Source of the DNA: an uncultured Actinomycetes bacterium
GTDB taxonomy: Bacteria; Actinomycetota; Actinomycetes; Mycobacteriales; Nakamurellaceae
DNA: 64,000 nt
Reading direction: 5' to 3'
NCBI GenBank assembly: GCA_937926105.1
Contig: CALANS010000127.1
Location: 1-64,000, forward strand
Shown here: piece by piece, positions 15,622 to 23,441 of the stretch
How the letters are laid out: every line of letters begins with the position of its first letter
Position numbering within the stretch: position 1 is the stretch's first letter
Notes under the pieces: generated by a model
Database searches by the model: none
The model's input: the letters and a program-made list of their open reading frames with translations, nothing else
Told to the model about the DNA's origin: nothing
Program-made: the position numbers and the translations under genes

Positions 15622-16857
15622 TCAGGCATCCACGCGATGGCCGGTCGGGTTCGGGCCGGCGCCGTACAGGCTGCCGACATAGACGGGCTTGGTTTCGGTG
15701 GATGCCTGCACGACCTTTCCGTCTCCGATGTACATGGCGACGTGGCTGACCGGCGAGTAGTAGGTGACCAGGTCACCGGGGCGGAGTTGGTCCAACGGCA
15801 CCGGGGTCAGCTCGGACTGCGCCCGCGAGGTGCGCGGGATCGTCACGCCGGCCTGGGCCCAGGCCCACGAGGTCAGCCCGGAGCAGTCGAATTCGTTGGG
15901 ACCGGCCGCTCCCCACACGTACCGCGAGCCCAGCTTGGACAGGGCCGCCTGGACGGCTGCCCGCCCAGCGGCGCTCGCAGTGGTTGGGACGGGAGGCGCC
16001 GGAGTCGCCTGTGTCGGGCTGGAGGATTCCGGCCTTGACGGCGCGCTGGTGCCGTCGCGTCCCGCCTCGACCCGGGCCGCGGCCGCCGCGGCGGCCTGCT
16101 GTCGGGCTTGGCGTTCGAAGGCGAGTTGTTGAGCGGCCATGGCCTCCTGCCGCTCCTTTTCGGTGAGTGCGCGGGTGAGCTTCCGGTATTTGGCGACCTC
16201 CGCGCGCAGCGTGGCCTGCTGCTGCCGTACTTGCGCAGTTGCGCGGGCGGCGGCCGCGACCGCGGCGTCAGCTGCCGTCTTGGCGTCACGGGCGTCGGCG
16301 ACGGCGTTCGAGGCGTCCAGTGCCGCCCGGCGGGCCCGCTGCTCGGCCGCTGTGGCGTCATCCAGCTTCGACCGTACGTCGGCGGCGACCTGGTCGAGCA
16401 TCATGGCCTGATCCAGGAAGTCGTCCGGGGACGCGGCGGTCAGCAGCGCTGCCATCTTGCTCAGTCGCGCGCCCCGGAAGGTGGCGCCGGCGAACTGTTG
16501 GGCCTCCAGCTGCAGGACGGCGGAGGCTGTGGCCGCCCGCGTGGACGCTAGATTCGCCGCCGCAGCGGCCGAATCCGCGCTCCCGACCTCTCTAGCCGCC
16601 CGCTCCGCGTCCGCACGGGCCCGCTGCTCGCGTTCCTGCGCCTGCAGCACCTCGTCGTTGACCAGTGCTGCTCGTTCTGAACTGTCCAGCCATGCCTGCT
16701 TGGCAGCGTCCGCCGTCGACGGCTGGGCGGTGTCGCCGGGGCCCGTTGATGGCGGCTCGGCCCGGACGGCGCCGGGGGTGAGCATCCCGAACATCAGCCC
16801 GACGATCACTCCGGTGACGAGCAGGGGGCGGGAACGGCGGTAGGCAGGTCTCGGCAC
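15622..16857 (-). CDS. Second coiled-coil NlpC/P60 endopeptidase
   Basis: 411 residues; GTG 16857. Signal peptide (residues about 1-33), then an Ala/Arg/Glu-rich coiled coil (about 45-255), a Ser/Pro linker and a C-terminal NlpC/P60 domain with Cys325 (FDCSGLTSWAWAQAGV) and His372 (SHVAMYIGDG). It is a shorter relative of the enzyme at 5.6 kb and likely also cuts D-Glu-mDAP bonds. Upstream lie a c-di-AMP riboswitch and a BlaI-type operator, so both message and promoter seem controlled. It is separated from the downstream ldt unit by its stop and the ldt promoter, both leftward. Confidence 0.92.
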   Translation of the reverse strand: MPRPAYRRSRPLLVTGVIVGLMFGMLTPGAVRAEPPSTGPGDTAQPSTADAAKQAWLDSSERAALVNDEVLQAQEREQRARADAERAAREVGSADSAAAAANLASTRAATASAVLQLEAQQFAGATFRGARLSKMAALLTAASPDDFLDQAMMLDQVAADVRSKLDDATAAEQRARRAALDASNAVADARDAKTAADAAVAAAARATAQVRQQQATLRAEVAKYRKLTRALTEKERQEAMAAQQLAFERQARQQAAAAAAARVEAGRDGTSAPSRPESSSPTQATPAPPVPTTASAAGRAAVQAALSKLGSRYVWGAAGPNEFDCSGLTSWAWAQAGVTIPRTSRAQSELTPVPLDQLRPGDLVTYYSPVSHVAMYIGDGKVVQASTETKPVYVGSLYGAGPNPTGHRVDA

Positions 16858-16884
16858 CGCGAGGTGAACCCTTCTTCCGTGGGC

Positions 16885-17020
16885 CGCCTACCGGGTTAGC
16901 TGACGGGTTCGGGACGGGAAGAGGTCCCTACCGCCGGGTGCATCGTCGCGCACCCCGCGGATTCACCCCACGCGCGTGGGTCCCCGGTTCAACTCCGGCG
17001 GAGTCGATTCGGCAGTGACC
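16885..17020 (-). promoter_or_regulatory. c-di-AMP riboswitch (ydaO/yuaA type)
   Basis: Read leftward, the leader shows the conserved blocks of the ydaO class in order: CACTGCCGAATC, CGGGGACCCA, GGGGTGAATCCGCGG, GTAGGGACC, and the 3' block CCGAACCCGTCAGCTAACC then CGGTAGGC. In actinobacteria this riboswitch commonly controls NlpC/P60 cell-wall hydrolase genes, and it switches expression off when c-di-AMP is high. It ends about 27 bases before the GTG of the endopeptidase. Structure was judged by eye. Confidence 0.88.
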
Positions 17021-17083
17021 TTCCCGGGTCCCGGTGGGGCGAAGCGAAGGTCTCGAACAGGTTACGATACGGACACGGGGCCT

Positions 17084-17105
17084 TGTCAAACTATGGCACC
17101 TAGTA
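17084..17105 (-). promoter_or_regulatory. BlaI-type operator abutting a TTGACA -35 box
   Basis: AACTA-TGGCACC-TAGTA at 17089-17105. On the coding (minus) strand it reads TACTA-GGTGCCA-TAGTT and runs directly into TTGACA (17089-17084), a consensus -35 box, about 65 bases before the riboswitch. A bound repressor would block RNA polymerase. A clear -10 is not obvious. Confidence 0.72.
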
Positions 17106-17356
17106 GATTGCGATCTGGGATCCTTTTCGGCTCAAACGGCGGCGCGTGGCGCGGCAATGACTCGGATTTGCGGCGCTGCGTCCGGCGGTGAGGGCGGGGC
17201 CCCGTTCGTGCCGCCCGGATCGCGTGATCTAGGCGGCAGCCGTAGATCGGTCGGCGCGCACTTCCCGTCCCCCGCGTCGGCCGGTCTACGGTGCTGGCGC
17301 CGGGCAGTACGCAGGTCAAAGCGCTTGGCCCGTCGGTCGAGCGATGGGTGGGCGCT

Positions 17357-19354
17357 TCAAACCATGGGACGGATGCCGTTCGCCGACGGATCGTCGTGCT
17401 CGCTGTCAGAAGCGGCAGAACCCACGTCATCCGCGATTGCCGCCGACTGCCGGCGGACCCGAAGCACCGCGCCGGCCAGCGTCAGCGGGCACGCGGCCGT
17501 CAGCACCCACAGCACCGGCGCTCCCAGCACGGTACCGGGTGTGGTCGTGGAGATCAGCGGAACCTGCGGCACCAGGAATCCCGGCGTGAACAGGGGCACC
17601 GTCGCCTGCACCGAGCCGTCCGGTCGGATCACCGCGGATTCCCCGCTGGTCGCCGCGATCAGCACTTCCCTGCCGTATTCCACCGCGCGCACCCGGCTCA
17701 TGGCCTGCTGCTGGTAGGTCTCGTCGGTGTAGCCGAAGGTGGCGTTGTTGGTCTGCACCACCAGCACCCGGGCGCCGCCGTTCACCACGTCGCGCACCAG
17801 GTCGTCCTCGACGATCTCGAAGCAGATCACGTCGCCGACCGGGACCCCGGCGATGTTCAGGTTGCCGGGGCGGTGGCCAGGCAGGAACTCGGCCTGGATC
17901 AGGTCGACCTTGTCGGAGAACAGGCGAAAGAAGCTGCGCCACGGGATGTATTCGGCGAACGGCACGGGGTGGCGTTTGGTGTACGTGGTGCCGGGGCCGG
18001 TGACGGGGTCCCACACGATGCCCATGTTGTAGACCCGCCTCGGCTGCCCGGAACCCACCACGGCACCGACCAGGATGGGCACCCCGATCTCGCGGGCGGC
18101 CTTGTCGATCACCGCTGCGGCATCCGGGTTGCGGTAGGGGTCGATGTCCGAGGAGTTCTCCGGCCACAGCACCAGCCGCGGTGCTGGCACTGTCCCGGCC
18201 CGCACGGCGGCGGCCAGCCGGGCGGTCTCGGCGGCGTGCATGTCCAGCACGGCCCGGCGGCGGGCATTGAACTCCAGCCCGGGTTCGGGCACGTTGCCCT
18301 GCATCAGCGCGATCGGGACGGTCGGGGCGCCGGCCCCGGTCTGCACGGCCGGCAGCGAGGCCACGCCGGCGAGCAACGGCAAGACCAGCAGCACAGCCGG
18401 GAGGGTGAGGGCGGCCAGTCTACTGACCCACGGACGGCCGGTGACGGACGTTCTGTGTGCCGCCGTTCCCGGACGCAACGCCGCGGGACGGCACCGCCAG
18501 GCCAGACCCACGAACCGCACCGGCCAGATCAGGTACCGGGGCAGCACGAGCCAGCGCCGCACCATGCCGCTGGCCCGCTGGCTCGCCCACCGGCGGCCGA
18601 GACGCTCCGCCCTGGCCGGTAGTGACGCCTGCCCGCTTATCCAGCACCGACGCAGCAGTTCGCCGAGCGCGAAACCAGCCAGCGCGACGGCGAACGCCAG
18701 ACCCGCCTCGCCGGTGACGGCGACGACCGGCAGCAGCGGCCCGTCGGGCTGGGTGAACGCGACGCCGCCCCAAGGGAATCCGCCGAACGGGAACGCCGCC
18801 CGCAGTGTTTCCCCCGCGACCCACGCGGCTGCCGCCCAAACCGGCCACGCGGGCAGGCGGCGGGAGACCGGGCCCATCAGCGCCGCAGCCGGCATCATGA
18901 GCACTGCCTCGGCGGCGGCCAGCGCGATCCACGGTAGGTTGCCCACGTAGATGTTCGTCCAGCTCAGCAGCGGGAAGAATAGCAGTGCGCCGAACACTAG
19001 GCCCAGCCCGGAGGAGGCCTTCCAGCCGCGACCGTGCACGGCTAGGCCGAGCAGCGCAAACCCCAGGATGGGCGCCCACCACGCTGTGGACGGCGCGAAG
19101 CCGGCGTCGACCAGCAGCCCTCCCGCGGCTGCGGCCAGCACACGTACCGCGCGGCGGCGCCCCGGCCGTTGTCTGCGAATGGCGCTGCGTCTCAGCTGGT
19201 GCTCGACGCGAGCAGATCGCCGTCCACGACCTGGGCGTGGCCACTCTGCAGAAGCGCTAGGCTCCGGCGGGTTGGCAAAGATCACGGAGCCCACCTCGTC
19301 AGCTACGTGCGGCGCCGCGTGCGCTCGGTTTGGGCCGCCGGACACCTCGTTCAC
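17357..19354 (-). CDS. lnt: Apolipoprotein N-acyltransferase
   Basis: 665 residues; start GTG 19354 overlaps the stop of the M56 gene (GTGA). Lnt adds the third acyl chain to lipoproteins at the membrane outer face. About 80 basic/charged residues precede several membrane helices (roughly 80-300), followed by an outer nitrilase-type domain and a final helix. The catalytic triad is visible: Glu399 (WPENSS), Lys460 (YTKRHPVPF) and Cys511 (GDVICFEIVED). In mycobacteria Lnt is often fused to a Ppm synthase; here it is a single-function protein. As third gene of the repressor-protease operon it is tied to the regulon. It is probably an extra copy beside a chromosomal one. Confidence 0.92.
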   Translation of the reverse strand: MNEVSGGPNRAHAAPHVADEVGSVIFANPPEPSASAEWPRPGRGRRSARVEHQLRRSAIRRQRPGRRRAVRVLAAAAGGLLVDAGFAPSTAWWAPILGFALLGLAVHGRGWKASSGLGLVFGALLFFPLLSWTNIYVGNLPWIALAAAEAVLMMPAAALMGPVSRRLPAWPVWAAAAWVAGETLRAAFPFGGFPWGGVAFTQPDGPLLPVVAVTGEAGLAFAVALAGFALGELLRRCWISGQASLPARAERLGRRWASQRASGMVRRWLVLPRYLIWPVRFVGLAWRCRPAALRPGTAAHRTSVTGRPWVSRLAALTLPAVLLVLPLLAGVASLPAVQTGAGAPTVPIALMQGNVPEPGLEFNARRRAVLDMHAAETARLAAAVRAGTVPAPRLVLWPENSSDIDPYRNPDAAAVIDKAAREIGVPILVGAVVGSGQPRRVYNMGIVWDPVTGPGTTYTKRHPVPFAEYIPWRSFFRLFSDKVDLIQAEFLPGHRPGNLNIAGVPVGDVICFEIVEDDLVRDVVNGGARVLVVQTNNATFGYTDETYQQQAMSRVRAVEYGREVLIAATSGESAVIRPDGSVQATVPLFTPGFLVPQVPLISTTTPGTVLGAPVLWVLTAACPLTLAGAVLRVRRQSAAIADDVGSAASDSEHDDPSANGIRPMV

Positions 19355-20295
19355 GCAGTGGGGCAGGCAACGATGAGGAAGATGGTGACGCATGCCAGCA
19401 GTGGGGTCAGGGCGGTGGCGGCGCCGGCCAGGCTGCAGCGCAGGTGCCGCCGGATCGGTGAGGCGTGCCGGAGCGGGGTTTCCAGTCGCGCCAGACGATT
19501 GTCGATCTCTCCGCCGGCCATGCCCAGCGCGCAGTCGGGCACGCTGGAACCTGCGACGGCCAACAGCGCGCTTCGGACGGCCGGTCCGCCCCAGCGCAGC
19601 GCAGCCGAGGTGTCGGCGGCGTATTCCACGAGGATCCGTAGGTCCTTCGGTGCCTCGCGCAGTAGTGGAGCGATCGGGAGGGCCGCGGCGAGAATGTCCA
19701 CGGCTGAAAGCATCCAGTGGTGTCGACCTGTCAGATGCGCTCGTTCATGCTCGAGTGCGGCCGCGAATGCATCCGGCGTGAGCCCTTCCTTCAAACCGCG
19801 GGAGACGACCACCATGCCTCCTTTGCCGCCGACGCTGTACGCGACCGGTCGACTGTGCTGGAGCATGCGCACCGTGGCGTCCTGCGTGTGATCGGGCGCG
19901 GTCGCCAAAGCCACTAGGAATCGGTGGTGGTCCAACCGTTGGCGCCGTGCGCGGGTGAGTCGAACAGCCACCACGGCCGTCCGTGCGAGCAGGAGCAGGA
20001 TGACCGTCAGGCCGGCCAGGCCGGTCGCCTCCTCCCTGGTGGGCATGACCTCGCCACCCAGGTGAACCAGGCAACCACCGGCGGAACGGAGTAACCCGCC
20101 CAGGCCGGCATGATCAGGCAACAGGAGCACGGCGACGCCCGCGATCAACATGCCCGGTCCGGCGGCCAGCGCGATCAGCCACATGACGATGGTCACGCGC
20201 GGATCGGTGCCTGAACCTGACATCCAGCGGATCGCCTGGTGTCCGAAGGCCAAGAGCATCAGCCCACTGGCGATCAACACCAGCGCGAGGGTCAC
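19351..20295 (-). CDS. M56 family membrane metalloprotease (BlaR1-like without sensor domain)
   Basis: 314 residues from GTG 20295, which overlaps the BlaI-type stop (GTGA). BlaR1/MecR1 family proteins are membrane zinc proteases that destroy or inactivate BlaI when a signal arrives. Seen here: helices near the N-terminus, about 35-60 and 85-105, the zinc motif HERAH (His183, Glu184, His187) and VEYAADTSAA further on, then a C-terminal helix. There is no penicillin-binding domain after it, like the mycobacterial BlaR homologue, so the signal is not obviously a beta-lactam. Order blaI-type, M56, lnt with overlaps at each join. Confidence 0.88.
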   Translation of the reverse strand: MTLALVLIASGLMLLAFGHQAIRWMSGSGTDPRVTIVMWLIALAAGPGMLIAGVAVLLLPDHAGLGGLLRSAGGCLVHLGGEVMPTREEATGLAGLTVILLLLARTAVVAVRLTRARRQRLDHHRFLVALATAPDHTQDATVRMLQHSRPVAYSVGGKGGMVVVSRGLKEGLTPDAFAAALEHERAHLTGRHHWMLSAVDILAAALPIAPLLREAPKDLRILVEYAADTSAALRWGGPAVRSALLAVAGSSVPDCALGMAGGEIDNRLARLETPLRHASPIRRHLRCSLAGAATALTPLLACVTIFLIVACPTA

Positions 20296-20654
20296 CGTCG
20301 CCTCCGGCGGCGGTCCAGTCCGTGACGTAGCGCTCGCGATTCCGGCTCGCTGGCTGATCGGGCCAACAGGAGCAGGGCGGTTTCCTTGTCTGCGGTCTCG
20401 TCCAGGATCTGCCGGATCGCGTCGGCGGCCGCCTGGCCGCGGGTCACGCTTGGCTGGTACAGGAACGCGCGGCCGCTCTTGGCGCGCTGCACGTAGCCCT
20501 TGCGATATAGGTTGTCCAGCACCGTCATCACGGTGGTGTAGGCCAACGGCTTGCGCCCTGTCAGTTTCTCCAGCACCTCCCTGACCAGCAACGGCTGGTC
20601 GGAGGTCCACAAGACATCCATCACCGCGGCTTCCAGTTCACCCAGCCCCCTCAT
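20292..20654 (-). CDS. BlaI/MecI/CopY family transcriptional repressor
   Basis: 120 residues; ATG 20654 chosen since MRGLGELEAAVMDVLW is the normal family start. The winged helix has VREVLEKLTGRKPLAYTTV, then MTVLDNLYRKGYV and a wing with AFLYQP, followed by a C-terminal dimerisation helix. Family members bind inverted repeats with TAC/GTA half-sites and are removed by proteolysis (BlaI, MecI) or by copper (CopY). No CopY Cys motif is seen at the C-terminus (it ends in Arg), so direct Cu sensing is unlikely. It is the obvious candidate to bind the recurring 17-bp sites at 5.5, 8.9, 15.5, 17.1 and 21.4 kb. Its own upstream region has one half-site (TACTATG at 20743-20737, minus strand). Confidence 0.9.
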   Translation of the reverse strand: MRGLGELEAAVMDVLWTSDQPLLVREVLEKLTGRKPLAYTTVMTVLDNLYRKGYVQRAKSGRAFLYQPSVTRGQAAADAIRQILDETADKETALLLLARSASEPESRALRHGLDRRRRRR

Positions 20655-20881
20655 GACCCAGTACTCCTCACTGGCCTGCGACCGGCCGGACGGGCGGTCA
20701 TTCGAGTGAACCGCCCACGGTAGGTGACGAACTGCCCATAGTAGGTGCTCTCTTCGCCGGGCAAGATGAGGGTGTCGTCCGGCACCGCGCACCGTGGTGA
20801 CCATCGCCCGCCGATCCGAGTGATCACGTTCTTCGCCTGCCCGCGGCCGTCCCGAGGTTCATACACCGGACGCCGATCGTG

Positions 20882-21379
20882 TTACGCGGCTTGCCGTGGC
20901 GCCGCGGGGCAACTGAACTCCGCCTGCAGCCGGCGTAGCACCGCATAGGCCAGCAGGGCCACCGCCCCGGCGCCAAGCACCGGCTGCACCGGAGCCCAGA
21001 CGTTTAACGCCCCGGACGTCCCGATGGCCAGGACGACCAGTTTGTTGCAAATCGGGCAGCCCACGGCGAACGTCGACAAGATGCCGCCGCCAAGTATCCC
21101 GACACGCGGCGAATCGCCGCGATTCCCGGTCCGAACGTAGGTGGCCACGGCAAGGCCGGACAGCGCGGCGGTGGCCGCCCAGATGGGATAGTTCCACCAC
21201 AGCACTGGCGTCATACGCGTGTACCACGGCGTCGAGATCACCCCGGTCGGGATGCCGACGAGCAACGCCACCACGGCTGCGGCGCCGAGGACCGCGAACC
21301 ATCGCCGCGCCGGCCACCGGCGAAGTCCCGTCAACGCCTCGGCGATCGAGGGTCGTTGTTGCGTGCGCGGCGAGTTCAT
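20882..21379 (-). CDS. Small membrane protein with CPxC motif
   Basis: 165 residues; ATG 21379, only 7 bases from the 17-bp operator. Four or so helices are predicted by eye (about 29-48, 61-80, 92-115, 128-150). Helix three carries FAVGCPICNKLVV, so a CPxC pair sits in or near the membrane; a further Cys is near the C-terminus (EFSCPAAP). The motif suggests thiol-disulfide exchange or metal binding. I do not recognise a named family. It is divergent from the second L,D-transpeptidase and shares its operator. Confidence 0.7.
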   Translation of the reverse strand: MNSPRTQQRPSIAEALTGLRRWPARRWFAVLGAAAVVALLVGIPTGVISTPWYTRMTPVLWWNYPIWAATAALSGLAVATYVRTGNRGDSPRVGILGGGILSTFAVGCPICNKLVVLAIGTSGALNVWAPVQPVLGAGAVALLAYAVLRRLQAEFSCPAAPRQAA

Positions 21380-21385
21380 CACTCC

Positions 21386-21402
21386 TACTATACGATGTAG
21401 TA
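21386..21402. promoter_or_regulatory. 17-bp BlaI-type operator between divergent genes
   Basis: TACTA-TACGATG-TAGTA, a perfect 5-bp inverted repeat with a 7-bp centre, placed between the leftward CPxC membrane protein gene (7 bp away) and the rightward L,D-transpeptidase gene (62 bp away). It could control both. Confidence 0.8.
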
Positions 21403-21464
21403 GCAGGCGCGACGTCGTGCGGTGCGATGGAACGCGAGGACGGAGCAAACTGCAGGAGGTGTGC

Positions 21465-22928
21465 ATGCGCGACGTGAAGGTGCGGACAGGCGCGGGGAGA
21501 TTCGCCGTCGCGCTCCTTGCGCTGCTCGCGGTGGTTGGCGCATGCTCGGGCACCTCGCGGGGGGTGGCAGACGGCACAGCGCAGTCTGCCAGCGCCACCG
21601 CACGGCCGCCGGTCACAGATTCGCGTGTGGCGGGAACGTCGTCCCATCCGGCCACCTCGGACCCGGTGACGTCACGCTCCGGGGAATCGCCCTCCGTGTC
21701 ATCCCACACACCCGGCAGCGCAGATACAGCGACAACGACCTCGCCCACCCGGAGCACCGACGGACTCGTGACCACGCCCAGCAAGCGGACCGCGCCCTCG
21801 CCCACACCGACTCGAGAACCCGATCTAGAAGTGATCGCGTCCCCGCCGTTCGGGTCGACAGGCATTTCGCCGACCGAGCCGCTCACCATCCGCGTGACCA
21901 GCGGCACGATCCGCAAACTCACCTTCAGCAACCCGTCCGAGGGAATCACCGTCAACGGCACCATGTCCTCGGACCGAGCCAAGTGGGCCCTGACCGAAGC
22001 CCTTGGCTACGGCAAGACCTACACCGTGCATGGAATGGCAGTGGCGAATGACGGCATGCCGGTTCCCATCACCGGCACCTACTCCACAGTCGCGCCCAAG
22101 CGCGAGATTTCGACAATCATTTCACCCGGTGACGACGCCGTTGTTGGCGTCGCCGCCCCGATCATCATCAGATTCAGCGCACCACCGCCCGACCGAGCGC
22201 TCATCGAAAAGCACATCGCCATCACCACCTCGACCCCCGTCACCGGCGCATGGGCGTGGGTCACTCACGACGGCGACACTTACCCGTCCCTGGACTTCAG
22301 ACCCAAGAAATACTGGCCCGAACACACCAAAGTGCACGTCGAGACCGACCTCTACGGTGTGAAGCTCGCCGACGGAACATACGGCGGCGATAACGTCACC
22401 GTCGACTTCACCATCGGACGCAACCAAGTCGTCATCGCCAACGCCAAATCCAAGAAGATCGTCGTCCAACGCGACGGGAAAACTACCGCGACCTACCCTG
22501 CTTCCTACGGCATGGGCGATGATCCCAATAGCAAATTCGGTATCAATCCAGACCTCGTCACCCGATCCGGCATCCACATCGTCATGGACAAAAAGCCCAA
22601 GGTCCTGATGAGCCTACCCAAGTACGGATACACGAACATACCCGAATACTGGGACGTGCGGATCTCGGACAACGGCGAATTCATACACGAGAACCCAACA
22701 ACAGTCGCGGATCAAGGTTTCCTGAACGTGACACACGGCTGCATCAACCTCTCGCCGGCGAGTGCGAAGGCCTACTATCACTCGGCCATCTACGGCGACC
22801 CCGTGGAGGTATCCGGCACCAGCGTGCAACTGTCCCCCAAGGACGGAGACATCTTCGACTGGGCAGTTAGCTGGCCGGTGTGGACATCCCTATCGAACAC
22901 CGGCGAGTTCACCACGACCAGCGGCTAA
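21465..22928 (+). CDS. Second L,D-transpeptidase lipoprotein
   Basis: 487 residues; ATG 21465 with AGGAGGT seven bases upstream. Signal peptide with lipobox Cys27 (VVGAC), a long Ser/Thr/Pro linker (28-125), two Ig-like domains (about 127-325) and the YkuD domain with THGCIN (His424, Cys426). It is a paralogue of the enzyme at 14.2 kb with the same order of domains. The second half of the gene has noticeably lower GC and more AAA/AAC-type codons than the neighbours, which suggests a different history. Controlled by the operator at 21386-21402. Confidence 0.93.
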   Translation: MRDVKVRTGAGRFAVALLALLAVVGACSGTSRGVADGTAQSASATARPPVTDSRVAGTSSHPATSDPVTSRSGESPSVSSHTPGSADTATTTSPTRSTDGLVTTPSKRTAPSPTPTREPDLEVIASPPFGSTGISPTEPLTIRVTSGTIRKLTFSNPSEGITVNGTMSSDRAKWALTEALGYGKTYTVHGMAVANDGMPVPITGTYSTVAPKREISTIISPGDDAVVGVAAPIIIRFSAPPPDRALIEKHIAITTSTPVTGAWAWVTHDGDTYPSLDFRPKKYWPEHTKVHVETDLYGVKLADGTYGGDNVTVDFTIGRNQVVIANAKSKKIVVQRDGKTTATYPASYGMGDDPNSKFGINPDLVTRSGIHIVMDKKPKVLMSLPKYGYTNIPEYWDVRISDNGEFIHENPTTVADQGFLNVTHGCINLSPASAKAYYHSAIYGDPVEVSGTSVQLSPKDGDIFDWAVSWPVWTSLSNTGEFTTTSG

Positions 22929-23058
22929 CCCGCCCGCGTCCATCCTGCGGCACCCAGCGGGCTATCACGGTTGCGTTCATCGACGCTTGTCTGATCATGT
23001 AGAACGTGAGACCGGGCCGCCCGATCGCTGGCGCGCCCACGTTCGCGGTCGTGCAATA

Positions 23059-23078
23059 ATCTGCGTATGGACGCAGAT
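23059..23078 (+). promoter_or_regulatory. ArsR-type operator spanning the start codon
   Basis: ATCTGCGT (23059-23066) and ACGCAGAT (23071-23078) form a perfect 8-bp inverted repeat around ATGG, so the start codon of the ArsR gene lies in its centre. AATAAT at 23055-23060 is a plausible -10; its distance to the ATG suggests a leaderless message. Self-repression is inferred. Confidence 0.6.
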
Positions 23079-23441
23079 ACGCAACTTCTCGATTTGGGCT
23101 CGGACGCCGAGTACGTAGAACTGGCGGTCGAGGTGTTCTCCATGCTGGCCGAGGCGACACGGGTGCGGTTGGTCCTGGCCATGCGCAACGCGGGCGAGAT
23201 GTCGGTGAATCACCTGGCCGATGTGGTCTGCAAGTCGCCGGCAGCGGTGTCGCAGCATCTGGCCAAGCTGCGCCTGGCCCGCATGGTGACCACCCGGCAG
23301 GATGGGACCAGGGTGTTCTACCGGCTGGTCGACGAGCACGCCTGCGACCTGGTCGCGGACGCGATCAAGCAGGCCGAGCACGCGATAGCGAACGGCACGC
23401 CGCCACGGCACCACCGTGCGCCCGCGGTGGAACAGCGATGA
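23067..23441 (+). CDS. ArsR/SmtB family metal sensor (alpha5-type)
   Basis: 124 residues. Winged helix with EMSVNHLADVVCKSPAAVSQ, then HLAKLRLARMV and a wing RVFYRL. The last helix has DEHACDLVADAIKQAEH, a D-x-H ... H pattern like the alpha5 sites of Zn/Ni/Co sensors (SmtB, NmtR). It represses until metal binds. Its stop overlaps the ATG of the exporter gene (ATGA). The operator lies over its own start. Confidence 0.87.
   Translation: MDADTQLLDLGSDAEYVELAVEVFSMLAEATRVRLVLAMRNAGEMSVNHLADVVCKSPAAVSQHLAKLRLARMVTTRQDGTRVFYRLVDEHACDLVADAIKQAEHAIANGTPPRHHRAPAVEQR

Noticed and set aside
20727..20743. Full 17-bp operator before the BlaI-type gene
   Set aside because: Only the TACTA half matches; the other half reads TTCGT. 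Kept as a half-site only.
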